A stretch of DNA of 64,000 nt. Origin: Portunus trituberculatus. Taxonomy: Eukaryota; Arthropoda; Malacostraca; Decapoda; Portunidae. Of the stretch, positions 23,970 through 35,125 are shown piece after piece. Location: contig NC_059272.1 in the NCBI RefSeq assembly GCF_017591435.1, positions 5,189,994 through 5,253,993 of the forward strand, given 5' to 3'. Each line of letters opens with the position of its first letter. The first letter of the stretch is position 1. The translations under genes were made by a program, and so were the position numbers. A model generated the notes under the pieces. The model was not told where the DNA came from and made no database searches. It saw only the letters and a program-made list of their open reading frames with translations.

Positions 23970-25047
23970 ATGTCTTCCTCAGGTGGTTCTACACCTCCAA
24001 GAAACGGTTCCTCACATTCTCGTGGAAGCCGACTCTATTCGTCCACTAGGCATAAGACGAGGAAAAATATTCAACGGTCTGGGGCCTCTGCTGGTGAGGA
24101 TGCCGTTGCAAGTGATCGTGTGTCTAAGATGGACGCCCGACCACCAGTTAGCCAGTCTAGAGAAGTTAGCAATACTTCTTTATCCAAGATCTTGGAGGCT
24201 TTGGCTGTACTTCAAGAGGATGTGAATAAACTTAAGAGTGACAGAGGTGACAGTGCAAGTGTTGGTAAGGGGCCAGCACAGGACTTAGGTGGTACTCATG
24301 AATTTTCTGCCTCCCATCCCCCTTCTACCTCTGGTGAATTTTCTGGGTTTAGGTCAAAAGAAGTGAGTGCTGAAGAAGGTGAGATTGAAGATGAGGTTCC
24401 TTCTGGCAGTATTCTGTTACAAGCAGCTAAGGCCTATGTGCCCATGGATGACTGTTCTGAAGCTATTGAAGAACCGATTGCTGCAATGGTGAATCACCAT
24501 TAAGGAGATTTTGGCAGATGAGGTTTCTAAACGTCCTAGAAACTGTAAGGCACTTATTCCAGTCAAGTGCAACTCACAAGTGCTGGATGCCCTACCCACT
24601 GAGGCAAAGAAAGCTGATTTCAGACTAAAGGAAGTCGGCAAGGATATAACTAAGGCTGCCACTATCATTGTTAAATCACTTACTGTTCTGGACAAGTTTA
24701 CTAATGAGGAGCACAATCAGGTTATTGGTCATGAGGTGGCTATGCTTAATGGGGCCTTGGGGTTGTTAGGGCATGCTAACTTTAAACTGAATATGAATAG
24801 ATGGTATTTCCTCAAACATGAGATAAACCAAAAGTATGCCCACTTATGCACTGATAAGACTCCTGTGACTGGCTTACTGTTTGGGGATGATCTTACTCAA
24901 GCTACCAAACAGATTGAGGAGGCTGAGAGGCTGAAAAACAAGTTTACCAACAAGAAGACTTCCCATTTTGGAGCTCCAGGTCTTGGGAAGTTTAGTGGTG
25001 GCAAGCAACGTGGTTTCTTTGGGAAGCCAGCTTTCCGGGGTATGTAA
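23970..25047 (+). pseudogene. DIRS gag-like ORF1 (frameshifted)
   Basis: The likely start is MSSSGGSTPPRNGSSHS at 23970. The N-terminus is Ser-rich and low complexity, then a predicted coil (LSKILEALAVLQEDVNKL). A frameshift near 24500 moves to the frame running to 25047 (ADEVSKRPRNCKALIPVKCN, then GALGLLGHANFKLN). This long helical region matches the general character of DIRS ORF1. A Gly/Phe-rich C-terminus (FGAPGLGKFSGG) ends it. The structural role is inferred from position. Confidence 0.65.
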
Positions 25048-25101
25048 ACCCAGTTTAAACCGTACGGTCTACACAAACCTGCCACCAGAGGGGACAGCCG
25101 C

Positions 25102-27215
25102 CCTTCTTATCTCAGAGGGAATTCCTCTTCAAAAAACTCAAAGGGCAGGGGACACTACAATCCCTGGCAGTAATTCAGGTAAGGCATGAATTTGAAGCGG
25201 GTCAGCTTCACAAGTTTATTGATGAGTGGTGCAAACTTACTAATGATCCTTTCATTTTGGACATTGTTAAACATTGCCATCTTGAGATCGATGAACAGAA
25301 CATTACTCATTTATTTTCTGAGGAAGTGGAATACAGATTTAGTGATGAGGAGAAAGTTATTATGACTAATGAAATAAATAAATTGTTGAGCTTGAAGGTT
25401 ATCAAGGAGACTCACAGACAGGTGTGCCAGATTATTTCGCCAGTTTTCTTGAGAGAGAAAAAAGAGGGTGGCTATAGGATGGTGCTTAATTTGAAGAAAC
25501 TCAACAAATTCATGAATTACAACCATTTCAAAATGGAAAATTTTGAGCAGGCAATTAGGCTAATCAGTTCAGGTGCTTTCATGGCTTCTGTTGATCTGAA
25601 GCATGCTTATTATTCAGTCAAAATTGCAGAAGAGCAGCAAATATATCTTTGTTTTAAATGGGCAGGGAAGATATACCAATTCACTTGCCTTCCTAATGGT
25701 GTTTCTGCAGGCCCTTGTCTTTTCACTAAACTTTTGAAGCCAGTTTTTTCTTTTTTGAGATTAAAAGGCTACACCATTACTTCCTTTATAGATGATACTC
25801 TTATGTGTAGCAACTCAGTTGAGGATTGTGTTGCTTGTTTGAAGGATACTGTGGAGATTTTGCAAAATGTTGGGTTTTGTATTAATGTGGAAAAATCACT
25901 TTTGGTGCCTATGAAATGCATAGAATATCTTGGTAACATCATCGATTCTGATGCCATGACTGTCACACTCCCTGCTCGTAGAGTGGAGAAGATTGTGGAA
26001 AGTTGTTCATCCTTGGCCAGTAGAAATAAGGCAAAGATCAGAGAAGTAGCTCGGGTAGTTGGCATGTTGGTGGCTGCCATTCCGGCCATTGAATTAGGTA
26101 AGCTTCATTACAGAATTTTAAAAATGGCCAAAATTGTTGCATTAAAGGTGGAAAAGGGTAACTTTGACAAAGTTATGACTATCTCAAAGGAAATGAAAAT
26201 GGAGCTGAGTTGGTGGATCTCTGAAGTAGGGACACAAGTTAGGAAAATTATTCGGCCTGCTCCTTCTGTTCAAGTTTTTACTGATGCCTCAGACTTAGGT
26301 TGGGGTGGTTGTGTATTACAGCATTCCACCAATGGTAAATGGACATCAGAAGAAAGCTGCCTACACATTAATGCAAGGGAACTCAAGGCCATCTTGTTTA
26401 CCCTTCAATCTTTTGCTTACTTGCTTAAAGGCTGCCATGTTAAAGTTATGTGTGATAATACCACAGCCATTGCTTATGTTAATGAGATGGGTGGAACTAA
26501 ATCACTAGTGTGTAACTCTATTTGCATTGATATCTGGAATTGATGTATTTCCAATGACATCTGGATTACTTGTGCACACATACCAGGAAAGAAGAATGTG
26601 TTGGCGGATACAGCCTCTCGTAATTTTAATGATAGACATGAATGGAAACTTAATCCAAAGATTTTTAAGGAGTTGTGTGTAGTTTTTGGAACTCCCTCCA
26701 TTGACTTATTTGCTTCTCGCTTAAACAAGCAAATAGATTGTTTTTGCTCATGGACACCTGATCCAGAAGCAGAGCATGTGGATGCGTTCACATTAAATTG
26801 GGCCAGTTTCGATCTGATTTACCTTTTTCCACCATTTTCTCTTATTACTAGGTGTCTACAGAAAATGAGGGAGGAGAGAGCAAAGGGGTGGATTGTTGTT
26901 CCAATGTGGACTTCCCAACCTTGGATGGGCCCTCTTCTGCAAATGTTGGTCAAGGCCCCCAGGCTCATCACTCAGAAAACGAATGTACTACGACATCCCT
27001 CATCAGCGGAAGAACATCCGATTATGACCCACACCCAATTGATGGCATGTCTTTTGTCAGGCAACAACTTAGAGGGAGAGGTGTATCGTCAGAAGGTACA
27101 GAGATTATCATGGCTTCGTGGAGACCAAGTACGATGTGACAATATAGACCACACATTAACAGATGGTCATCATTTTGTGATAGATGGAATATCAATCCCT
27201 CTACTCCCTCTGTAA
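25102..27215 (+). pseudogene. DIRS RT, RNase H and methyltransferase-like domain
   Basis: The frame is open from about 25102. RT (about 25330-25990) shows MVLNLKKLNKF, ASVDLKHAYYSV, LPNGVSAGPCLFTKLLKP and SFIDDTLM as the catalytic motif (25783-25806). RNase H (about 26260-26600) has FTDASDLGWGG, INARELKA, CDNTTAIAYVN and LADTASR. A DAM-like methyltransferase domain follows (IDLFASRLNK, then LFPPFSLI). One in-frame TGA at 26541-26543 interrupts RNase H; the frame then continues to 27215. Confidence 0.88.
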
Positions 27216-27598
27216 CTAATGTTTTGAATTTTCTTTCGGAGACATTTCATAGAGGGGTGGGGTATGAGTCTGTTAACACGGCAAGAGGTGCTCTCTCTGC
27301 TTTAGGAATTATGTTGGAAGGATGTAGAGCTGGGAATCATCCACTTATCAATAGGTTTTTGCGTGGTGTGGGGTTAACTTGAGACCCTCTTGCCCTAGAT
27401 ATGCTGAAACTTGGGATGTGCGGCCAATATTGCAGAAGCTGAGGTCCATGGGCCCATTACCAGACCTGTCCTTGAAGTCTTTATCTTTGAAATTGGTGAT
27501 GCTTATGGCATTGACTCAGGCTGCAAGAGTACAGACCTTACATTTATTATTGTATTCCAATGCTATTGTTGACAACAATTCTGTATTTCTTTTGTTAG
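27130..27598 (+). pseudogene. DIRS tyrosine recombinase, N-terminal part
   Basis: Overlaps the RT frame in another frame: PSVTNVLNFLSETFHRG, then SVNTARGALSALGIML, a core-binding domain pattern. After a frameshift near 27375 it continues with YAETWDVRPILQKL and LTQAARVQTLHLL, whose Arg matches the first catalytic Arg. It stops at the piggyBac insertion; the rest lies at 31574-32016. Confidence 0.78.
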
Positions 27599-27867
27599 CC
27601 CTTTATCGGGCAAGTGACTGTCAACAGTCACTTAAAACGGCCATCTTCTCGGCCTCCTCGTATATATCCGTTAACTCCAAGCTGATGTGTTCTGGGCGTC
27701 AGCCAATCACAAAACACTCTTCTATGTTGTGACTCATGAAGCAGACGGAATCCTTTGTTTTTATTGGCTGGGCAGCAAGACAAACACGGCAGTGTGTGAT
27801 CGGCTTCGAGACGGGGTGCATCTAACGTTGAGTGCTCTCCACTCATCTCGTCTCTGCATACTACAGA

Positions 27868-30815
27868 ATGTCGGTAAGTGTCTGTATTCTTTACTGTGGA
27901 TAGTTGAAGAGTTGTGCTAACTAATGATACATAAAAAGTTTTGGTAAGTGATAAACTTACTTTGATAAATATGTAGTGAAATATGAAGTGACTGCTGATG
28001 ACAACATGCCCGGAGCATCGAGCATGATGCTTGACTGCTGGCGGTCACTTTGCCCGGGGCTTCGGGATTGACGCTTGCTCGTCATTACACACATATATAA
28101 TATTTTTTTATGATTAATACATATATATACACTAAGAAATTCGTATAATGAGGTCAGAGTTAAAGCTGAATTTCTATATTACGTAGTTCCGCATAACACA
28201 GTGTGAATATTTTTTTTTTTTTATCTTACAGATCAGCCTCACTTCATTTTACGGTCAAAACCGCAAAGTCATTGTACCAACCAACCCTGCTGGTAGTGAT
28301 GATGACCAAGAGCTTGACCTATCTGCTGATGATGACGCTGACCCTGACTTCGAGCCTGTGCTATCCCAGGATTCTTCCAGTGAAGATGAACTCAGGCCTA
28401 GCCACCAGCTCAAGCGTCAGAAAGGTAAGGTGTTATTGCTCTTGTTGTTGTTGTTGCTGTTATTATTATTATTATTATTGCTACTTTTTAGTTATCATTA
28501 TTATTATTGAGCGTGTGACAAATGCAAGCATCACTCTACGATGATAATTTCTAAACACTTTAAATAGGCTACCTTTTTTTCTTTCAAAATCCCTTTTAAA
28601 TGGGCTTTAAATCATCGTCGTATTGGCTGTCGGTACTTTAAATTTCATTTATACTTATATATAGTGTACATTATTGTAATTGATGCATTCAGCTGTTGTT
28701 TTACGACAGAGTTAGAAAATGGTAATGTTATATTATTTGTTAACGAACCGTATATATTTTGCTCTCTTTATTGTAAGAAAAGTTATACGTACTCAGCTAA
28801 GACTAGGCTATATTTGCATCTGTGTATGACACATTTTGCTTTATTGTAAGCTAGTCTTGCAAAGTCATCTTTGCCACTGAAGTAGGGTAACTCAGCTAAG
28901 ACTAGGCTATATTTGCATCTGTGTATGACACATTTTGCTTTATTGTAAGCTAGTCTTGCAAAGTCATCTTTGCCACTGAAGTAGGGTAACTCAGCTAAGA
29001 CTAGGCTATATTTGCATCTGTGTATGACACATTTTGCTTTATTGTAAGCTAGTCTTGCAAAGTCATCTTTGCCACTGAAGTAGGGTAATTTATTTCTATT
29101 TTATTTTGTAAGAATATTAAGGTAAGGCTTTATGTTATTCTTTTGTTATTTATTTGCAGCTTCTTCTCAAACAAGGAACCTTGCAATAGCTGATGTGGAA
29201 GATGACTCTGGAGAGGATGGAAGCGATCAAGAAAACACCACTTCAGCTTCATCACCGTCATGGGAAAAAAATGATATATACCCACCTCCTCTTCCCGAGA
29301 AGCCATACCCACAGCCTGATCATATCTCTACACCATGTGAATATTTCCTGAAGCTTTTTCCCTTAGAAGTCATAGATCATATTGTTTACTAAACAAATTT
29401 GTATGTGAAACAAATAGACATAAACACGTCATTTGCCACTAACAGGGATGAAATTATGAACTTCATAGGCATACTCTTGTATATGGGAGTTTGTGAATTA
29501 CCATCTTTGGAGGATTACTGGGCAAATGAGACAAGAGTCCCCCAAGTAGCTAATGTGATGTCATCCAAACAATTCAAATACCTGAGAAGACATATACATT
29601 TCAATGATAATGAGTTTGCTGAGGAGTCAGATGACAGGTTTTATAAGATCAGACCAATGTTTAACTTCATTAGAAAAACATTTCAGCAAGTTCCTCCTTC
29701 TACCAAACAATCCATTGATGAAGTTATGGTAGGTTATAAAGGCACAAGAGCAGGAAATCTCAGACAGTATATCAAATCTAAGCCAACCAAGTGGGGTTTC
29801 AAACTCTACTGTCGTGCCAGTGATGATGGTTTTATACATGACATTATTTTGTATCAAGGGAACTACATTCACTGCACACCCAGTTTCCCTTACACAAGCT
29901 GAGAGTAGTGAAAAGATAAGCACTAAGGTTGTTTTGACCCTTGCTAAAACAATCACCAGCACTACTACTAGTTCTATATATGCAGACAACTTTTTCACCA
30001 GCCTACATCTAGCCAATATGCTCAAGAAGCATTATAACTGTAGGTACACAGGCACTGCAAGGGAGAATAGAGTTGGGAGACCTCCACTTATGTCACCTAA
30101 AGATATGGGAAACACTAAAACCAAAAGAGGTTGTTTTGACTATTGTTCAAGTAATGGGATATTAGTAGTAAGGTGGAAGGACAATAAGGTTGTGACACTA
30201 GTAACAAATGACAAAGGTGTCTTCCCACTGAAGAAGATACAGCGGTACATCAAGAAAAAGAAGAAGAAGGAGGAGGTGGACTGTCCCCTTGTTGTGTCAG
30301 AGTACAATGCTCATATGGGGGGGATTGATAAGAGTAACATGCTTGTACAGCTTTACAGGACTCCAATGAAGTCAAAGAGATACTATCTAAGGCTCTTTGC
30401 CTATGTCTTGGACCTATGCTCTGTTAATTCCTGGCTCCTTTACAAGAGAGATTGTGAGGCACTGAAGACTCAATTCATGTCTCTCAAGAAATTCAGGCTA
30501 GCAGTGTCTAGCTTCACAAGGTGTACCAAACCAACTCTTGGTCGAGTTTTGAGGAACTCAGACTCCTCAAGCTCAGCTCCTGACTTTGAAATGCCTGTTG
30601 CAGTCAGGGGACAAAGAGTCACCATCCCAGAAGACTGCATTAAACTGGACAGCAGGAAATTTCATTTCCCTATGTATGTTGACAGGCAAACCTGCAAGCA
30701 CTGTAGCAGAAAGGGTAACATCATAAGATCACACATAGCCTGCTCTGTTTGCAAAGTAAACCTATGTCTAAAGCAGACCAATAACTGCTTTGTAGACTTT
30801 CATCAAGCTAAATAG
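27868..30815 (+). pseudogene. piggyBac transposase (three exons, two lesions)
   Basis: Proposed exons: 27868-27873 (ATG TCG then GT), 28232-28424 and 29160-30815, with GT/AG introns and compatible phases. The N-terminus is acidic (SDDDQELDLSADDDADPDFE). The catalytic core shows SIDEVMVGYKG, IYADNFFTS and GGIDKSNM, consistent with the DDD residues of piggyBac. A Cys-rich C-terminal zinc domain (CKHCSRKGN, CSVCKVNLC) follows. An in-frame TAA at 29390-29392 and one frameshift near 29860-29890 disable it. Confidence 0.87.
28792..29088. repeat. Three perfect 99-bp tandem repeats in piggyBac intron 2
   Basis: Units start at 28792, 28891 and 28990, each beginning ctcagctaagactaggctat and ending agtagggtaa. 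I see no differences between them, which suggests recent duplication or copy correction. Confidence 0.95.
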
Positions 30816-31569
30816 ATTTCACTAAACAGTCTAATGAATCATGTAGGTGAAGTAATGGGTTTGTGGAAAGCATTTCATGTTTTATTTTTTCTTTCTCTGC
30901 AACCTAACAATGTATTTACTCAAGAAACAAATATTTTTTCTGTTCAGTACATTGTTAGAGACATATGAATCATTTGCATATATTTCTGATGAAACTACTA
31001 GTAATTTCTATTTATGATGGTAATGTGGTATGTGATTAAAATTAGTCATATCATATTTTCAAGGATAAACTGGATCTGTTATATATTATTTTTTGCCATA
31101 TCTTTAGGTGAGAAAATATACAGATCTATAAACTGTGAAGATTATAATTTCATGCCAAGTTTATGAGGAAGGGTCATGATTATGCATATATTTTATATAA
31201 ATATATTAATTAAATACATTTATGTGCTTCAATAAAGCTTCAAATGTCTATATGAGTTTCAGTAAATAAAAATTGTTTATTACATAATACTGGTGTAGCC
31301 TTTTTGGTCATATAATATAATAAGATATGTTCAAATGCATTTCACCGTGGCCTGGGCCAAGTGACTGTCAGCAGTCATGCATGGTTTACCGCGAGCCGGG
31401 AAGGTTACCGTTTGTAGTCACTTCGGGTGGAGTTAAATGCCCCAAGACTTTTAAATTTTTGAAAAACTGTTCATCAGTAAAAGTGTCTTATATTTTATTG
31501 TACTTTTGACCTACTATAGTTTTATTATGATATAACTCCGATTTCAATGAGTGCCTGATAAAGGGCTAA

Positions 31570-32016
31570 TTAGGGGGCAACATTAAGCAGTGCCGTCCTA
31601 AGTTTAATGTTAGAATGCTTAAGTTTCATGCTTATTTACCTGATTCTAGAATTTGTGTTGTGAATACCTTGAAGGAATATCTTAACAGAACAGAAAATCT
31701 GAGAAAGGAATTTGGGAAGGATAATGGGAAACTCCTCATCAGTTTGGTGAAGCCACATAAAAGTGTTTCCAAAGATACAGTGTCAAGGTGGATTAAGACT
31801 GTCCTTGCCGACTGTGGTATCAATACTAAGAAATTCACGGCTGGAAGTGTTCGACCAGCCTCTGCTTCCAAGGCCAAAGCCATGGACGTCCCAGTTCCCA
31901 TTATCTTATCTAAGGCGGGTTGGACTCAGGAGACAACCTTTGCTAAACACTATAATAAGGAGATCACTCAGGTTTCAGATTCTTTTCAAGAGGCCATACT
32001 GGATTCTGTATTGTAA
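31570..32016 (+). pseudogene. DIRS tyrosine recombinase, C-terminal part
   Basis: Continues the recombinase after the piggyBac: GGNIKQCRPKFNV, CVVNTLKEYLNRTENLR, then KFTAGSVRPAS and WTQETTFAKHYNKEI. The second catalytic Arg (SVRPAS) and the nucleophile Tyr (KHYNK) are present. The usual His of the HxxR motif reads Gly, so this copy is probably inactive. It ends at 32016. Confidence 0.83.
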
Positions 32017-32240
32017 TGTTAACAGGTTTCTCTATTCATTTGCGTTGGAACTCAATTGACTTATTTTGTTTTTTATACATGTACTATATGTTTTTTGTAA
32101 GGGCCATATCTGTGGAAGGAGGAGGATTTTTTCATACAATGAAGTTTGGATTCATATTTAGTTTGTTTAATTATCAATCACTCACTTGGAAAATGTGAAG
32201 TATTGTGTAGTTCTGAGAGTAAACCCACATGGCTTCAAAA

Positions 32241-32381
32241 TCTCATGTGTAGCCTCTCCAGCAATGGCGGTGGGTTGCTGAAGTAAAATTATAGAAGTAC
32301 ATGAGACTTACCATAGGTCAGTTGAAATGTGCTTCGGATTTTGCGAAGCAAGCCACCGCTGCTGGAGAGAGCTTTCACATG
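32241..32381 (+). repeat. DIRS internal complementary region
   Basis: The first half (32241-32288) is the reverse complement of the extreme left end of the element. The second half (32289-32381) is the reverse complement of the extreme right end. Together they spell the two ends joined in a circle (gctgaagtaaaattatagaa). In the DIRS model this region templates completion of the ends and the circular intermediate. Confidence 0.85.
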
Positions 32382-32491
32382 CCCTCCACTCCCACCCTTC
32401 GGAAAGATGGGCTTTTGAATTTGGGGTTTAGCTTTCCGACGGGCATTTTAGGGACCTTGTGGCATGTGAGTGGCTCTCAGTTCTTTAAAGT

Positions 32492-32612
32492 CTGCCGGTA
32501 TCTTGATCTTTGCGTATCTCATGTGAAAGCTCTCTCCAGCAGCGGTGGCTTGCTTCACAAAATCCGAAGCACATTTCAACTGACCTATGGTAAGTCTCAT
32601 GTACTTCTATAA
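32492..32612 (-). repeat. DIRS right inverted terminal repeat
   Basis: Contains tgatctttgcgtatctcatg and ctctccagcagcggtggc, the reverse complement of the left terminal repeat. It extends outward with sequence complementary to the internal region, ending catgtacttctataa at the LINE E junction. Confidence 0.85.
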
Positions 32613-32614
32613 TT

Positions 32615-33882
32615 GTGCAAGGTATGTGAAGAAGTAATTAAAGCTAAGTGGAGTGAGTATCTAGAAAGTGAAAACATTCTGAGTGAAAGACAGTTTGGTT
32701 TCAGAAAAGGAAGATCGTGCGTATCCAATTTATTATGTTTTTATTCAAGAGTGACTGACATACTACAACATAGAGAAGGATGGGTGGATGCTATCTACCT
32801 GGACTTGAGAAAGGCCTTTGATAAAGTACCACACAATAGACTGATGTGGAAACTAAAGAAGATTGGAGGAGTAAATGATAAACTAGCAAAATGGATGGAA
32901 AATTACTTAGTGGGAAGAGAAATGAGAACAGTGGTGAGAGGAAGGAAGTCCAAGTGGAAGAAGGTAACCAGTGGAGTTCCACAAGGGTCAGTGCTTGGTC
33001 CCATCATGTTTTTGATTTATGTTAATGATATGCCAGTAGGAATTGACAGTTACATGAACATGTTTGCAGACGATACTAAAATTATGAGGAGAGTAAAGAA
33101 TGTGGAAGATTGTAACAAGTTACAGGAAGATCTTGATAAAATATATGAGTGGAGTAAGGAGTGGCAGATGGAATTTAATATAGACAAGACCCATGTTATG
33201 AAAATGGGAAGAAGTAGATACAGACCAAACTGGGATTACAGGCTGGGTGATGAGAAAATTAAAGAGACCAATGAGGAGAAAGACTTAGGAGTAACCGTGC
33301 AAAACACTTTGTCACTGGAGAAACACATTAACAAGATTTTTTGGAAAACATATAACATGCTTCAAAATATTGGCCTTGCATTCCACTACCTAGATGAAGG
33401 AATAATGAAGAAGATATTATGTACCTTAATAAGACCCCAGTTAGAATATGCAGCTTGTGTCTGGTCACCGCATATGAAGAAAAATGTGAAGAAGGTAGAA
33501 AGGGTACAGAGGCTGGCAACAAGGATGGTACCAGGACTCAGGAAAGTTAGACTATGAGGAAAGACTGAGGAAGCTGGGGCTGACCACATTAAAAGAGAGA
33601 AGAACAAGAGGAGACATGATAACTATGTATAAATTGGTGAACAGGATTGACATACTGGACAGAGAGTTGATAAAGGTGACCACAAGTAATCATCTCCAAG
33701 GACATGGAAAAAAGCTAATAAAAGACATCTGTCTAAATGACATGAGAAAATACAGTTTCCCGCATCGTAGCATTGATAAGTGGAATAAACTGAGCAGTGA
33801 TATCGTTGACTCTTTGTGTGTCAATCAGATGAAAGAGAGGTATGACAGGAATGGACAAGGAGACAGGACACAGAGAGCTTAG
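32615..33882 (+). pseudogene. LINE copy E ORF2, 3' part (RT and C-terminal domain)
   Basis: Open from the junction to 33557 with QFGFRKGRSC, YLDLRKAFDKVPH, SGVPQGSVLGPI and intact catalytic MFADDTKI at about 33061-33084. The C-terminal domain shows RPQLEYAACVWSPH. One frameshift near 33548 shifts to the frame ending at 33882 (GDRTQRA). The RT core itself is intact here, unlike in most other copies. Confidence 0.88.
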
Positions 33883-33935
33883 CTCAGGCCCTGTAATACA
33901 CAAATAGGTAAATACACACACACACAACACACACA
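32615..33935 (+). mobile_element. LINE copy E, 3' part
   Basis: Resumes exactly where 23500 left off, and ends with an aaataggtaaatac unit and a broken (CA)n tail. Confidence 0.85.
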
Positions 33936-34316
33936 CAGATATATAGTATAATATGTATGTTATTGTGGCTTACACGGAACTAATATTTCGTTACTTTATT
34001 TATTGTGAACCAAGCAAGAGTATTTTTGTTTCACTTATTTATTTTGAACAAAGTGTGTGAGAGAGAGAGAAAAAAATTGTAAAATAATAGAAGGCTAGAA
34101 CAATATTTTGCATTATCATTACCAGTGCATATGCATTTTTATTTGACCAATTTATCCATTCCATATGTATGTTATTTACTCCATATACTTTGATGCCTTT
34201 TACTTTATTTGCGATTCAAAATATTAGTGTCAGAATAATGGAAAGAATAATACTTATACGGAAATTGCCATTATAGAAATAAAATACTTTTGTTTTATCA
34301 TTTATTTCTCTTGAAG

Positions 34317-34319
<3 letters not shown>
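33936..34319. other. AT-rich sequence, no gene seen
   Basis: Between the LINE E tail and a (GA)n run. It may be the right interior of the split TTAA element. No coding pattern is recognised. Confidence 0.5.
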
Positions 34320-34405
<86 letters not shown>

Positions 34406-34429
34406 ACATTGAATCTTCAATGTTGTCTC
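34320..34429. repeat. (GA)n microsatellite and 30-bp hairpin
   Basis: GA run to about 34402, then a near-perfect inverted repeat at 34400-34429 with 14-base arms (GAGACAACATTGAA and its complement) and a 2-base loop. Confidence 0.93.
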
Positions 34430-34916
34430 TTCGAGCGTTGACAACACTGTCCCATCGACGAACAGTGGCAACAAGCGGTCTGTGTGTATCCCCCCCTGCC
34501 ACCTCCCCCTACCTCCCCCCTCCCATCCCGCTCTCCACAATGCCTCCAGATACTGCCAAAAATCCATTTTTGTGGAGAAAAATACTTAGAAATATGGTAA
34601 CTACAGTAAATTTTGAGTTACATAATTGTGAAATAAAATATCTGTGACACATCTTTATAAAGTATATATCTTTCATTGAAAGTCAATCGTTCGCTGATTT
34701 AGCCGCACCAGGAGACACCCTCTGAATGTGAGTGCCGCAGTTTACGGGTTAAGTTAATAATAATAAGTTGATAACTACTAAGTTAATAATTAATAATAAG
34801 TTCATGTTGATTTGACATACATGTATACATAACTTGCATTTTAAAAATAATTAATTCCACCAATTAGATTTGTTCCAAGTGATGTTTCTCCAAGTGTGTA
34901 ACATGCTGGTTTATGT
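34430..34916. other. No gene seen; TTAA-type element end at 34748
   Basis: Pyrimidine-rich around 34480-34540. The inverted end ACGGG plus TTAA is at 34744-34752, followed by taataataag-type low-complexity DNA. No protein family is recognised. Confidence 0.5.
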
Positions 34917-35110
34917 TGTAACAATGTAGAACAGGTTGGTGGATGGGTGGTGAGAAGAAACTCAGAAGTAGCAGGAGTACTTTATTTCCCTAACGTTTCG
35001 CGCATAGGGCTTCCTCAGAGAGAATTCTCTCTGAGGAAGCCCTATGGGTAAAACGTTAGGGAAATAAAGTACTCCTGCTACTTCTGAGTTTCTTTTCACC
35101 ACCCATCCAC
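34917..35110. repeat. Long palindrome with hammerhead-like cores, 15-bp direct repeats at the flanks
   Basis: Two arms of about 85 bases are near-perfect reverse complements centred at 35024 (gagagaattctctc). Each arm, read outward from the centre, holds CTGAGGA, a short GCCC/GGG-type stem, then GAAAC (minus strand, 35018 to 34991) or AAAAC (plus strand, 35031-35055). CTGANGA...GAAA is the hammerhead ribozyme core, known in Penelope-like retroelements. catgctggtttatgt flanks both sides (34902-34916, 35111-35125) like a target duplication. No protein is encoded. Confidence 0.6.
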
Positions 35111-35125
35111 CATGCTGGTTTATGT

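Larger units (their letters stand above)
27599..31569 (+). mobile_element. piggyBac element nested in the DIRS recombinase gene
   Basis: Terminal inverted repeats CCCTTTATCGGGCA and TGCCTGATAAAGGG, the latter followed by CTAA. TTAG stands on both sides (27595-27598 and 31570-31573), and removing the element plus one TTAG restores the recombinase frame. The subterminal parts hold short inverted repeats (aagtgactgt/acagtcactt near 27611). It encodes a spliced transposase and ends after an AATAAA near 31231. Confidence 0.88.
23501..32612 (+). mobile_element. DIRS-type tyrosine-recombinase retrotransposon
   Basis: Inserted in LINE copy E without target duplication; only TT is shared at the junctions. 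It has gag-like, RT/RNase H/methyltransferase and tyrosine recombinase regions, inverted terminal repeats and an internal complementary region near the right end. Without the nested piggyBac (27599-31569) it is about 5.1 kb, normal for DIRS. DIRS elements are known from decapods. Confidence 0.88.
12214..34748. mobile_element. Possible piggyBac-like element split by a 21-kb LINE/DIRS array
   Basis: TTAA at 12210-12213 is followed by CCCGAAAACTGC. At the far end GCAGTTTACGGG precedes TTAA at 34749-34752. These are inverted matches at 11 of 12 bases, in the CCCG...CGGG style of the TTAA element at 45804-46540. If they are two ends of one element, its own sequence is about 12214-12663 plus 33936-34748, with the LINE array between. 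They could instead be two truncated elements of one family. Confidence 0.35.

Noticed and set aside
23229..24503. 424-codon open frame starting in LINE E
   Set aside because: Only a chance read-through from the LINE across the DIRS left end into gag; not one gene.
28792..29088. CRISPR-like array
   Set aside because: Three contiguous identical 99-bp units without spacers, in an intron of a eukaryotic transposon.
34298..34567. Open frames rich in Ser-Leu on the minus strand
   Set aside because: Translation of the (GA)n run, not a gene.
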